64,000 bases of DNA from Trichomonas vaginalis G3. Taxonomy: Eukaryota > Parabasalia > Trichomonadida > Trichomonadidae. The stretch covers positions 11,107,962-11,171,961 of the forward strand of contig NC_067208.1 of NCBI RefSeq assembly GCF_026262505.1. Reading direction: 5' to 3'. Below, in pieces: positions 29,785 to 38,058 of this stretch. Positions within the stretch are counted from its first letter, which is position 1; each line of letters starts with the position of its first letter. The notes under the pieces are model-generated. The model worked only from the letters and a program-made list of their open reading frames with translations, searched no databases and was not told where the DNA came from. Position numbers and translations under genes: made by a program.

Positions 29785-30660
29785 ATGTTAGAAAAAAAGT
29801 TTGCTGACATTGACAAAAAATTTGAGAATGTTTTAAACAAGAACAAGAGGAAGTTGGAAAATGCTCAGATAAAACCTATACATGACAAGTTCTTATTTGC
29901 TCAGAATGGTATAACAGGTCTAATTGCACCACCTGGGTCGGGTAAGACTTTCACTTATCTTAAAATGGCTGCACAACAACAAGAACTAGATGAGAAGAAC
30001 CCATTCTATGAGTTAGTTGTCATTTGTAGTACTTCGGGTCAATTTGACCAAACCGTCAATTCGTTCAAAGATATTATAAAGAAGTCTAAGTTAGTATGTA
30101 TAAAGGATACTGAGTTGTTAGATTGGATAAAGAAGTACCAAAGAAGAGTTTTGAAATATAATGCTATAAATGAGTATATAAATTCTAGGTTTAAAGACCC
30201 AAATGAGGAAATGCAGAGAATATTAGAGAAGAAACACTTCAGAAACAAACAGAAAGAGATAGAATACATTTCGAAGAAATTGCAATCTTACGATTGGAAA
30301 ACGTACCCTCACAGATGTCTTCTTATCTTAGATGATTTCGCCTCTCATCCTTTGTTAAAGAATAGAGAACAAGACATGTGTCGAATTCTTAAGAAGCTCA
30401 GACACTTTAACATTTCAGTTGCCATTTGTGTACAGACAGCCAAGAGTTTAAGTAAGGATGTTAAAAGAATACTTACTGACATAATACTTTTCCCCGGATT
30501 GTCCGAAGACGATTTCATGGAACTTATGAAAGAGTCCATGGCAGGTAAGTTTGACAGACATGAATTATGGGAGAAGTACAAAGTCATACAAGACCCTCAT
30601 ACTTCTTTCAGAATTCATATCTACGCAAACAAAGTTCAAATTGTAAAAAGTCAAGCTTGA
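29785..30660 (+). CDS. FtsK/HerA-type genome-packaging ATPase (A32-like), Polinton A
   Basis: This is the ATPase that pumps DNA into capsids in Polintons and related viruses. Walker A is APPGSGKTFTYL (about residues 47-58), an ELVVICSTSGQFDQT strand follows (about 75-89) and Walker B is RCLLILDDFAS (about 173-183), then a helix-rich part with HFNISVAICVQTAKSL (about 205-220), the sensor-like strand. I start at MLEKKFADIDK, in the divergent spacer after the neighbouring minus-strand gene; the upstream in-frame ATG at 29683 would overlap that gene. At about 291 residues it fits the A32-type size. Confidence 0.9.
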   Translation: MLEKKFADIDKKFENVLNKNKRKLENAQIKPIHDKFLFAQNGITGLIAPPGSGKTFTYLKMAAQQQELDEKNPFYELVVICSTSGQFDQTVNSFKDIIKKSKLVCIKDTELLDWIKKYQRRVLKYNAINEYINSRFKDPNEEMQRILEKKHFRNKQKEIEYISKKLQSYDWKTYPHRCLLILDDFASHPLLKNREQDMCRILKKLRHFNISVAICVQTAKSLSKDVKRILTDIILFPGLSEDDFMELMKESMAGKFDRHELWEKYKVIQDPHTSFRIHIYANKVQIVKSQA

Positions 30661-30779
30661 AAAATGTAAGTGTTTAGTCTTAGTAAGATGGTAACTTCTT
30701 CTCTTCCAATGGTTCGGCAGAACTATACTCACTCATGAGAAATGCCAAAACGGTTTAATAGAAAAAGTGACATTTTTTC

Positions 30780-30968
30780 ATGTCCGAAGACTTGAAGGTG
30801 CAACACTTCCAAAATACCGACGAACTCAGAAGAGCAGCATGGCAGTATGTTCTTGACAACTTCTTTGAGTTCTCCAGGTACACCTTGGAAAATGCTGAAG
30901 AACTCCGACACAGAGAATTTGGAGAAATTGCACTCCAATACTACCTTGAAAAACAAAGGGTAAAATAA
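30780..30968 (+). CDS. small helical protein (62 aa)
   Basis: A small, charged, helical protein (MSEDLKVQHFQNTDELRRAA to YYLEKQRVK). The leader AAAAAGTGACATTTTTTC abuts the ATG and recurs in Polinton B, where the protein is also open (61223-61411) with few changes. Conservation between copies supports it as a gene. Function unknown. Confidence 0.55.
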   Translation: MSEDLKVQHFQNTDELRRAAWQYVLDNFFEFSRYTLENAEELRHREFGEIALQYYLEKQRVK

Positions 30969-31004
30969 GACTAAAAACTTAACGTTTAAAAAAGGGACAT
31001 TTTT

Positions 31005-31205
31005 ATGAGCTCCGAGCCACCGAGAAAACTTGGTCAGATGTTAGCAGCTTACTTCCCTGAGGAGGATGGAAGCGTTACATACGTAAGGTTCAAAAACAAC
31101 GAACCTGGAATTGCGTACCAAATTCGCAATTACATGACCATGGAAGAGTACGAAAGGTTCCTACAAGAGAAACCAGCTCTAAACAACTCAGAAAAGAAAG
31201 AATAA
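31005..31205 (+). CDS. small acidic protein (66 aa)
   Basis: It starts MSSEPPRKLGQMLAAYFPEE after a leader AAAAAAGGGACATTTTT like that of the previous gene. It contains a beta-hairpin-like segment (GSVTYVRFKNNEPGIAYQI) and a charged C-terminal helix. It is preserved in Polinton B at 61448-61648. The GSVTYVRFKN style recurs in the 89-residue protein at 34411-34680 (TRPVRFKNSEG), hinting at a small paralogous family of adaptor-like peptides. Confidence 0.55.
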   Translation: MSSEPPRKLGQMLAAYFPEEDGSVTYVRFKNNEPGIAYQIRNYMTMEEYERFLQEKPALNNSEKKE

Positions 31206-31233
31206 AAAGTTTAACTCGTAATTGTTTATTTTT

Positions 31234-31818
31234 TTACTTGTATGGGCAAGCTGCAAGAATGAAGTCGACTATCTCAGTCTTTGTCTTGACCAGTTGGACT
31301 GCTCTTGTAAGCACGTCTGTTTTGCGGTCTCCAGCTGGTGTTTGACCTTCGTAATTGCGCATGTTCTTGAGAGCTCCAGCTGTAAATGGTTGTAGGATGA
31401 AGAGTCTCTCAGACTGCTTGAGGTAGTCGTCACGGTCACGAACCGAATCTGTGGTACGAGTCGAATTGGTCGACCTTAGGGAAGAGACTGAAAGCCTGTC
31501 GTCTTCCATCGGGGCTGTAGCGTACTCTTTGCGTAAACGGTTCAGACCTTCTTCGAACTCTTGGTCTCTCTTGGATTGAGATTGAGATTGGAATTGCTGG
31601 GGTGGAGCTTGCTGGAACATCCAAGGGTTGGGGAAGTAAGGCATAGGTTGAGGAGGGTAGTTCGGGAAGCCTTGTGGTGGGTAGTAACCTTGAGGTGGAA
31701 ATTGGTAGTAATTCGGAGGTACTTGCTGGAACTGAGGTTGCTGAGGAGACTGTTGTGGTTCTGCAGCTTTCGGTTCTTCTGGCTTTGGAAGGCATTCAGG
31801 AAGAGGAACGTCAGTCAT
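31234..31818 (-). CDS. Pro/Gln-rich protein with structured C-terminus (194 aa)
   Basis: The N-terminal 75 residues are rich in Pro, Gln and Tyr (PPQGYYPPQGFPNYPPQP, QQAPPQQFQ), followed by a Ser/Thr/Arg segment (SVSSLRSTNSTRTTDSVRDR) and a C-terminal ordered helix part ending DFILAACPYK. The low-complexity front suggests a flexible or phase-separating protein. It is transcribed away from the iteron array at 31828-32062. The homologue at 61677-62261 is nearly identical. A second frame on the same strand (31436-31795) is a shadow. Confidence 0.65.
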   Translation of the reverse strand: MTDVPLPECLPKPEEPKAAEPQQSPQQPQFQQVPPNYYQFPPQGYYPPQGFPNYPPQPMPYFPNPWMFQQAPPQQFQSQSQSKRDQEFEEGLNRLRKEYATAPMEDDRLSVSSLRSTNSTRTTDSVRDRDDYLKQSERLFILQPFTAGALKNMRNYEGQTPAGDRKTDVLTRAVQLVKTKTEIVDFILAACPYK

Positions 31819-31827
31819 CCGTTTGTG

Positions 31828-32062
31828 TCCTGTCGGAAGGAAAATTTTTTCCTGTCGGATGGAAAAACTTTTCCTGTCGGATGGAAAAACTTTTTCTGTC
31901 GGAAGGAAAATTTTTTCTGAAGTTCGACCAAAAAGTTCTCAATTTTCGAAAATTTGAATGGTTTACGGACGGACAACTGGAAGAGTTCTTCCTGTCGTCG
32001 GGAAAAATTTTTCCCTTTGTCCGGAAAATTTTTTCCAGTTGTCGGGAAAATATTTTCCTGTC
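31828..32062. repeat. iteron-like array between divergent genes, Polinton A
   Basis: At least eight units of CTGTCGGATGGAAAAACTTTT type occur with spacing near 22 bases, four in direct order at 31828-31915 and four more at about 31991-32062. Several units are near-palindromic because GGAAAA is followed by TTTTCC. The block sits between the divergent starts at 31818 and 32065 and recurs in Polinton B (62271-62505). This layout resembles replication-origin iterons or a bidirectional promoter array. Confidence 0.75.
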
Positions 32063-32064
32063 GA

Positions 32065-32439
32065 ATGGAAGGACTCGGAATGCCAGAAGGATTTGACGAG
32101 GCAATTTACCTCATTGAACTTAACGACTGCGTAAAAGACTACTTGCGCAAGGTAATGAAGCCCAAGGTCAAGTTCACCAGTATTTCTGGAAGGGCTGCAT
32201 TGAATCTCGAGACTTCGACCGGAATTCCAATTCAAATACCAGACGGGACAGCCTACGATGACATAAAGGACGCCAAAAGAGAAGCTCTTGTTAAGTTCTT
32301 AAACAAACGTCCTTGGATAAAAATACCAAACAAGGAGAACCCCCTACCCCATATAAAATTGGCAATTCAGTCTCTCCTTCACTTCTCGGGTCAGCCGTTC
32401 TACATAACCTCAGAAGGCGACATTCAGCCAGTTCAGTAA
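32065..32439 (+). CDS. unknown protein, first gene right of the iteron array (124 aa)
   Basis: I choose the ATG at 32065 (MEGLGMPEGFDEAIYLIEL), since the longer frame runs through the noncoding repeats. It is a compact helical/beta protein with KVKFTSISGRAAL, a mid-protein helix (DDIKDAKREALVKFLNKRP) and a C-terminal SGQPFYITSEGDIQPVQ. The copy in B (62508-62882) has several substitutions but stays open, so the reading frame is maintained. No family is recognised; proximity to the array suggests it might bind it. Confidence 0.6.
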   Translation: MEGLGMPEGFDEAIYLIELNDCVKDYLRKVMKPKVKFTSISGRAALNLETSTGIPIQIPDGTAYDDIKDAKREALVKFLNKRPWIKIPNKENPLPHIKLAIQSLLHFSGQPFYITSEGDIQPVQ

Positions 32440-32465
32440 ACATCTCATTTTAACTCACTTTTTTT

Positions 32466-32750
32466 ATGTTTTTACTCACACTCGTACTCAACAGGTTTGT
32501 GTACAACTATTTCAACTGTGAACCTTGTATTGACCGGTATTCCTGCAAATGCAAGTTCGGTCAATACACAATTTATGGTGGCAAGAAGGACAGTGGGGAA
32601 TGTTATTCTGACATCTGTTGTTGCGCTCGAGAGAGAATTGAAATTCCAGACCCGACACCAACAAGAACTCTCAAGTTGCCAAAGACTCATGTGAAGAAGA
32701 AGTCATATAACAAAGCACTTATAGCCATATACATGGCACGTTTAGAGTAA
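32466..32750 (+). CDS. cysteine-rich small protein with hydrophobic N-terminus (94 aa)
   Basis: The leader TAACTCACTTTTTTT contains a TCACTT initiator directly before the ATG. The N-terminal 20 residues (MFLLTLVLNRFVYNYF) are hydrophobic and could be a signal peptide or anchor. They are followed by a cysteine cluster (CEPCIDRYSCKCKFGQY, then GECYSDICCC) that could be a zinc or disulfide knot. The C-terminal part is basic and proline-containing. The homologue (62909-63205) keeps the cysteines but differs in the following linker. Function unknown. Confidence 0.55.
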   Translation: MFLLTLVLNRFVYNYFNCEPCIDRYSCKCKFGQYTIYGGKKDSGECYSDICCCARERIEIPDPTPTRTLKLPKTHVKKKSYNKALIAIYMARLE

Positions 32751-32772
32751 AAACATTTTTTTCATTTTTTGA

Positions 32773-33357
32773 ATGAAGCAAGTTAAATTCGTCCCACACC
32801 AATCTCAATGGACCGATGAAGAGTTTCAAGCTATGGTTGAAGGTGTTGAGAACGACATAGACGGCGAACTTGAAGGAGCTCAAACCACAATTGCAACCAA
32901 AATTGCAGAAGTCAAGGAACAGATAGCTCCACTTAAGGCAACTAAAGCAACCTTTGACCTCATGGATACTTACCGTTTAGAAGTAAAGAGTGGAATAAGA
33001 CAATTAAAATTGAAACTTCTAAACTACGAAGCTATACTCCAAAAGTTAGCAGAAATGAGAAGACTTTACCAGAGCTACTTACATGTAAGGGACTTACCTT
33101 CAAGCAGTCCGACCAAAGATGAATTTTCTGACATTGTCCCAATTTTGTCCGAATGTCAGCTCAGATGTTTTGAACTGCTCCCAAGATATCCAGAATATGA
33201 ACGTTTGCCTGAACTCTTCCGCAATCTCAAAAAACGTTTTTTGGTTCTCATGTTCGAAACTTTTATCGGAAGAGACAACAAACGTTCAGAAGAAGAACAA
33301 GATATTATTTTAAACTTGTTGTATGACTTAACCGTCATAACAAGCTTTTTGAAGTAA
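32773..33357 (+). CDS. coiled-coil protein (194 aa)
   Basis: This predicted helical protein begins MKQVKFVPHQSQWTDEEF and carries a coiled-coil-like middle (TTIATKIAEVKEQIAPLKATKA, KSGIRQLKLKLLNYEAILQKL). The C-terminal half is helical with aromatic residues (RCFELLPRYPEYERLPELF). The leader TTTTTTTCATTTTTTGA (TCATTT initiator) precedes the ATG. It is almost identical in Polinton B (63228-63812). Its position next to the small coiled-coil/HNH gene suggests a common module. Confidence 0.6.
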   Translation: MKQVKFVPHQSQWTDEEFQAMVEGVENDIDGELEGAQTTIATKIAEVKEQIAPLKATKATFDLMDTYRLEVKSGIRQLKLKLLNYEAILQKLAEMRRLYQSYLHVRDLPSSSPTKDEFSDIVPILSECQLRCFELLPRYPEYERLPELFRNLKKRFLVLMFETFIGRDNKRSEEEQDIILNLLYDLTVITSFLK

Positions 33358-33389
33358 AACCGTCATTCTCAAACCACTTCATTTTTTCG

Positions 33390-34082
33390 ATGTCCGAACA
33401 AGCACCGAAGCCAAACTCAATGGAAGATGTCCTTTCAAGGTTGTCAGACAAGCGCCCAATTCAACTTCAAATTGCCCAATTGAAAGCTCATCTGACAAAC
33501 ACCATTAAGACTCTCCAACTTAGTCTTATGACAGAGATGAAGGGACTTAAAGGTGAGTTCCTCATGAACCAAGCTTCCAATGAGAAAGTCCTGAACGATT
33601 TCTCAGAATCGTTGCGCAATTACGAGAGAGAGAACCGAGACCTTGCCAGACTCATCTACCGTTTCTTCGAAGAGATAGACGCCATCTGGAAGGTACTCGG
33701 AAAGGACAGAACATGCAACACCGTACTTCGTGAGTACCAAATTGAAGAAGGAATTGTCGAGGAAGAAGAGAAACACGAAGAAGAAGAAGAGGAAGAAGAA
33801 GTTCCTGAAGCCGCTACATGGGCAACCCTTGTTGCCGATGACGGTTACGAAATTTCCCAACCCTACCCATACAAAATCCGCAACAAGGAGACAGGCAAGG
33901 TTCTTACCCCAGTTCTCAACAACTTGGGACACTTGAACCTTAACCTTCGGAATCGCGGTTCAATTTCCATGGGCAAGCTTGTCGCAATTCAATGGGTTCC
34001 AAATCCAGACAAGAAGACGAAGGTCAGACACATTGACGGTGACAAGCTCAACAACCGTAAGGAGAACCTCGAGTGGTTCTAA
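33390..34082 (+). CDS. coiled-coil protein with HNH_3-type C-terminal domain (230 aa)
   Basis: The N-terminal 110 residues are helical and probably coiled-coil; a Glu-rich linker follows (EEEEKHEEEEEEEEVPEA, about 126-143). The last 70 residues contain an HNH_3/NUMOD-like segment: VAIQWVPNPDKKTKVRHIDG, then DKLNNRKENLEWF. The core H-I-D-G-x-x-x-N-N-x-x-E-N-L-E-W is the typical phage homing-endonuclease pattern. It may be a DNA-cutting or DNA-binding protein of the element. The leader TTCATTTTTTCG gives a TCA initiator 9 bases before the ATG. The copy in B continues past the window edge. Confidence 0.7.
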   Translation: MSEQAPKPNSMEDVLSRLSDKRPIQLQIAQLKAHLTNTIKTLQLSLMTEMKGLKGEFLMNQASNEKVLNDFSESLRNYERENRDLARLIYRFFEEIDAIWKVLGKDRTCNTVLREYQIEEGIVEEEEKHEEEEEEEEVPEAATWATLVADDGYEISQPYPYKIRNKETGKVLTPVLNNLGHLNLNLRNRGSISMGKLVAIQWVPNPDKKTKVRHIDGDKLNNRKENLEWF

Positions 34083-34131
34083 GAGTAAAAAAATTTTATT
34101 TTAGGGGGAAACCCCAAGTAAATTTAGGTGT

Positions 34132-34407
34132 TTAGTTGGATAAGTAGGCACAATTAATGGTAATTTGGAAAATTAGCTCCCGACCTTTGAATTGGGCTCT
34201 TTCGTTATCCCAGTTGCGTAGGAGGTCGTCCCAGAGGAGTTGGTAGAATTGCCAATTCAAGGACGATTTGTCCTCCCAGGCATTGAGGATGTACTGCTCG
34301 TAGAGTCTCATGACCTCTGCCTTGCACCATACACCCTCTCCCTTGGAACGTAAGGCTTCTTCGAAGTGCTCGAATGCGATTGGCTGCTTGACCATCCGAA
34401 ATGACAC
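34132..34407 (-). CDS. small helical protein (91 aa)
   Basis: It is divergent from the gene at 34411, with only three bases between the ATGs; the second in-frame ATG (MVKQPIAFEHFEE) at 34395 fits better with the TCATTT initiator on the minus strand. The protein is helical and tryptophan-rich (NAWEDKSSLNWQFYQLLWDDLLRNW). Unknown family; no B-copy counterpart lies inside the window. Confidence 0.5.
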   Translation of the reverse strand: MSFRMVKQPIAFEHFEEALRSKGEGVWCKAEVMRLYEQYILNAWEDKSSLNWQFYQLLWDDLLRNWDNERAQFKGRELIFQITINCAYLSN

Positions 34408-34410
34408 TTT

Positions 34411-34680
34411 TTGTCCGTTTGGTCAATGTTCGTGTCTCGTGCCATAGTCGACGAAAATACAGACAAACAGGTTATATATGAGTTTGAGACCAAGAATGGT
34501 GTAACTCGACCTGTCCGATTCAAAAACTCCGAGGGCGACCATGAAATTAAACGGAAATTAGCTAGGAAGGAATATAAAATGGACTGGTTGCCACCACCTC
34601 CACCACCTTTACCTGTTCCTCAAGTAAATAAGCCTTTCCCGTTCCCAAGAATTCCCACATTTAAATTCAAATTCGAATAA
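34411..34680 (+). CDS. small proline-tailed protein (89 aa)
   Basis: A charged N-terminal half (AIVDENTDKQVIYEFETKNG, then TRPVRFKNSEGDHEI) and a proline-rich end (PPPPPPLPVPQVNKPFPFP). The VRFKN segment resembles the 66-residue protein at 31005. It ends 8 bases before the stop of the convergent polymerase gene. Proline-rich tips often bind partner proteins. Function unknown. Confidence 0.5.
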   Translation: MSVWSMFVSRAIVDENTDKQVIYEFETKNGVTRPVRFKNSEGDHEIKRKLARKEYKMDWLPPPPPPLPVPQVNKPFPFPRIPTFKFKFE

Positions 34681-34687
34681 AAATTTT

Positions 34688-36833
34688 TTACTTCATGCAA
34701 TGTTTAACTATTTCACCATCTTCTTTAACACCCCAGTACTTACGCTTGGAGAGGACATGAACTTCGGTGAAAATTTTGTCCAATTTGAATTGACCCATCT
34801 TTTCACCGACCATACCCATTTCAATGAGTTTGTTGTATCCTTCTTCGTTCGTCATGAGTGCGTCAATGTTCTCATAGTAAACCTTGACTTTCGATTTGAC
34901 TTCCGAGAAGAACTCATTGTAGTTGTCAAGGACTGCCTTTGCGAACTGAGGGTAAGACCAATGTTCGACAATAGGTTTTAATGTGGTTACTAAGCCACTT
35001 TGACCTTGAGTGAATTCGTACTTCAAAACAAAAGGAGAAAACCTTTCAACAAAGTTGTCGACCTTCTCATAATGTTTACTCTTCATCTCTTGAGGTTTCT
35101 TAATGGAATATCCCCATGTCGAATTCATAAGCAATTTGAGTGTCATTGCAAGTTTGGGGTTTGAAGCTTTCCTAATATCATACAGTTGTTGTATGACTTT
35201 TCCAACTGTATAGTTCCTTCCCGGGAACTCACCATCTTCGTTTGGAATTCCAGTCGGAATATATTGGACAAACCTCATGTATGCAGCGTTAAGGTCGACA
35301 TAGTATATCTTTTCATCTGAGTCGAACTTGTCGCAACCAATTGGTCCAGTTTGTGGAAATTCAAGTGAGTCTCTTATCTTCTGAGAAACTTCTCCTGTTA
35401 TCTCATAAACATCGTCGAAGCAACCTGTTTCATATAAAACCTTCTGACCTAACTCAGATGCTCTCCAATACAATTTGACGTCAATTGGATGTCTCAATGG
35501 AAGTTTGTTTATAGCATCTTGAAGTTCTTGCAACCTCATTGGAAGTTCTTCTGGTTCAGGTTGGTATCCGAATAATCCAACTCCTTGTGGAACTGTGTAC
35601 TTCTTTTGTACTAGAACTTTGTCTGGAACAACTTTTGGTCTTGCTAACAATGAAAAGTTTGTTTCGTCTTTTGGTACAAAAGTTTCTGTCAGCTTGTCAT
35701 CTGGAATTGGTTCCAACAAACCTTTCTCGAAAAGAATGTTTACAGCTCTGACAATGTTGCACTTACTTTTACCAAAGAATGGGTTTGTAAGACTTTCGTT
35801 CAACATGAAGTGGTTGTGGACAATTACAATCTTCAACCATGGTAAGTCTTTGTCAACAACATAGTCGTCATGTGAAGAACCTTTAGCTGTAGGTATGTTG
35901 ACTCGGATATTGACATTTGCCAACGGTGCAATTTTTGCCAATTGACCTCTGAGAATGTACCTTGTCTTCACACATGACTCAAGATACTTCATCTTCTCAT
36001 CTGTAACAAGACCAGAGTTCCTGAGACATGTAAGAATGCAAGGTTCATTGACAATTGTTTCAATTGAATTGTAAATTCCATACCTTGTCAAGTCAATGTC
36101 AGACTTATTTATGAACGGGAAGTATCCAGCATGTTGTCTGACTGCTTGAGGGTTAGGTTGGTACCATTCGAACTTGACACTTGCAATTCCTTCAATTGCA
36201 TTCAAAATGTCTGAGTCGGAGTCAACCATTTGTTCTCTCTTTGTAGTCTTGAAAGCGTCAAGAAGTTTTGCGGCTGTTTGTTCATTGCCATGTGCATAGT
36301 AAATGTGACCATCCAAATCTGTTATGGTCAATCTGAGATTGTGTCCTTTCTTATTTCCGTCTTGAATTGCAGCAAGTACACCCATGAAGCCTTCTTTGTT
36401 CTTTCCTTCGTCAAAGTTTACTGTAAAGGTTCGACCAGATGTAATTTGACTTCTAACTTCACGATACTTTTCATATGAATATCTTGTTCTTTCCATGGGA
36501 GCATGTGCGTCTTCACCTTTTCCTTTTTTCCTTCTCAAAGGATGCAATTGTTCGTCATGTTTCCAGTAGAATCTGGCAAAGCCGTCGTGTCCTTCAACTT
36601 GAGGTTCACTAACATCGAAAGGCATGTCCATAAGACGTTCTTCTTCTAACCTCTCTAGTCTGTTTGGATAATTGGCACGTGCTGTTTCCAAATCCATTTC
36701 GTAGCGAAGACCAGACAATTTGTCATAGACTTTTATGGGTCTTCCCTTCCTATATTTAAAATTCTTCGAAACTCTCCAACCATATCTTTGTAACTCTGCT
36801 TTTATTCTAGCAGACTTTCCATTCTATATGGGG
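34688..36833 (-). pseudogene. polB: protein-primed B-family DNA polymerase, Polinton A (fossil)
   Basis: This is the replicative polymerase of the element. The main readable frame (34688-36718) shows motif A as YYVDLNAAYMRFV, motif B as LKLLMNSTWGYSIKK and a motif C counterpart VYYENIDALMTN, in the right order and spacing for pPolB. The front part is charged and helical and carries GVLAAIQDGNKKGHN; an arginine/lysine-rich stretch (LRRKKGKGED) lies near residue 60. The sequence differs strongly from the polymerase in element C, so these are separate polymerase lineages. It converges on the 89-residue gene. The block is broken. Confidence 0.82.
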
Positions 36834-36959
36834 CATTTTTATAAAAATAAAAAAATATTTTTTTTTTCTTTACTTAACATAACCGCCTGCTGCCATAAGT
36901 CTTTGACGCCAACCCATACCAGCTAATGAAGGTTGACTTGGTTTAGTTTGGAAACTAAA

Positions 36960-37287
36960 CTTTGGTTTTGGTTTATCTTCAGTTTTTGGTTTCTTCTTCT
37001 ATCGGTTTTTCGTCACTTTTCGGTTCCTCTGACTTTACTTCACTTGCAGGAACAGTTGTGTCGTCAACATCTTCATAAATATCATATGCCATTTGTTTTT
37101 GTTTTCCTTTCAACTTTTTGTGTTTGTTGTAAAGTTTAGAATATTTCGACTCTAAGTCAATGAGATGTTCTATAATGAACTGTTGGTCAGTGAAGTAAAC
37201 TTTTCCATCTGTTGTCTCGAAAGCTCCTTCAGACTTCAATATTTTTTGTGAGAGTCTGTTTCTTTTTTGAGATACTAGCCGTTCCAT
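36960..37287 (-). CDS. small charged protein (about 100 aa)
   Basis: The frame starts MERLVSQKRNRLSQKIL and contains a FETTDGKVYFTDQQF strand segment, a helix (IEHLIDLESKYSKLYNKHKKLKGKQK) and an acidic Lys/Glu/Pro tail. The coiled-coil middle and acidic tail make it a candidate scaffold or core protein. The readable protein-like sequence may extend to about 36870. It is the first of four minus-strand small genes with similar A-rich leaders (through 38041). Confidence 0.5.
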
Positions 37288-37310
37288 TTCTATGAAAAGT
37301 GACTTTGTAG

Positions 37311-37448
37311 TTAGGATTTGATTTCCAGACTGGCACTTTCTATTATTGAATTTTTCTCTTCATCTGTAAGTTCTTTGACAGGTTTTGACAATGGTTCTGA
37401 ACTTTTTGTTTGTGGTGTCAAATCTAAGGTTTCAACTTCTTCGGTCAT
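37311..37448 (-). CDS. very small acidic protein (45 aa)
   Basis: A 45-residue open frame, MTEEVETLDLTPQTKSSEPL to ESASLEIKS. Reading it outward, the leader TTTTTTACTGAGATGAA precedes the ATG and matches the leader type of the next two genes (TTATTGAGATGAA). Hydrophilic, Ser/Thr/Glu-rich, with no hydrophobic segment. Supported by leader and order rather than by homology. Confidence 0.4.
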   Translation of the reverse strand: MTEEVETLDLTPQTKSSEPLSKPVKELTDEEKNSIIESASLEIKS

Positions 37449-37467
37449 TTCATCTCAGTAAAAAATT

Positions 37468-37620
37468 TTAGTTTGGTTTGTTTTCAACTGGTTGTTGAGG
37501 TTTTTGAAGTCGGTCTAAAACTTCCTGAGGTATAGGAAGAACTTTACAAACACGTGGTTTAAATGCTGGAAGCCGACAAATCCATCTTGAACTTATTTGT
37601 CTCAATGCTGCATTGTTCAT
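37468..37620 (-). CDS. very small basic protein (50 aa)
   Basis: A 50-residue frame starting MNNAALRQISSRWICRLPAF and continuing KPRVCKVLPIP, then a proline-rich end. It is arginine/lysine-rich in the first half, with two cysteines. The leader TTTTTATTGAGATGAA matches its neighbour at 37448. Its size and basic, proline-rich make-up recall the small core peptides of adenovirus-like virions, but there is no direct homology evidence. Confidence 0.4.
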   Translation of the reverse strand: MNNAALRQISSRWICRLPAFKPRVCKVLPIPQEVLDRLQKPQQPVENKPN

Positions 37621-37639
37621 TTCATCTCAATAAAAAACT

Positions 37640-38041
37640 TTACATTCCCCACGTTTGAGGCGGTTGAGGTTGGTTATTGTTTACCCACTGTTGTGCATGG
37701 TTATATCCTCTGTTAAAGAATCTTTCACCTTGGTCCATATAGTGTCCTGCTTGGTTATAGTAGTCATTTGCTTTGTTATAATAATTTCCTGCTTGTCTTC
37801 CTACATTGTCCATCCATCCTTGAACTTTTCCTCTTGTTTCAGGATTTGGAATAAGATTTGTTGCATCTCGTGCTACATCCCAACCTTTCTGTACAGTTTG
37901 TATAATAGGTTGTGCTTTCTCTTTAAGTATACCTAATGTACTCAAAATCTTCCTTCCAACTCCAAATACACCTCTGGCTATTGTTCCCACTGCGGGTAAA
38001 AATCTAGATGCAACTCCTGCTAATGCGCCAAATAAACCCAT
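37640..38041 (-). CDS. glycine-rich membrane-active-like virion peptide (133 aa)
   Basis: The N-terminus MGLFGALAGVASRFLPAVG begins with Met-Gly and then a Gly/Ala/Leu-rich hydrophobic stretch that could be amphipathic and membrane-active. A basic helix follows (GRKILSTLGILKEKAQPI), then a Tyr/Asn/Gln-rich segment (GNYYNKANDYYNQAGHYM) and a proline end. The overall plan (lytic N-terminus, flexible tail) resembles adenovirus protein VI-like factors. That similarity is by design, not proven homology. The start lies 17 bases from the divergent integrase ATG. Confidence 0.55.
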   Translation of the reverse strand: MGLFGALAGVASRFLPAVGTIARGVFGVGRKILSTLGILKEKAQPIIQTVQKGWDVARDATNLIPNPETRGKVQGWMDNVGRQAGNYYNKANDYYNQAGHYMDQGERFFNRGYNHAQQWVNNNQPQPPQTWGM

Positions 38042-38058
38042 TTCTTATGGGTTAAAAA

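Noticed and set aside
31828-32062. CRISPR-like array
   Set aside because: Units are degenerate, have no unique spacers of constant length, there are no cas genes, and the setting is eukaryotic.
31436-32104. Long overlapping frames through the iteron array on both strands
   Set aside because: They owe their openness to the 22-base repeat period and to antisense reading of the Pro/Gln-rich gene; no frame shows natural protein composition.
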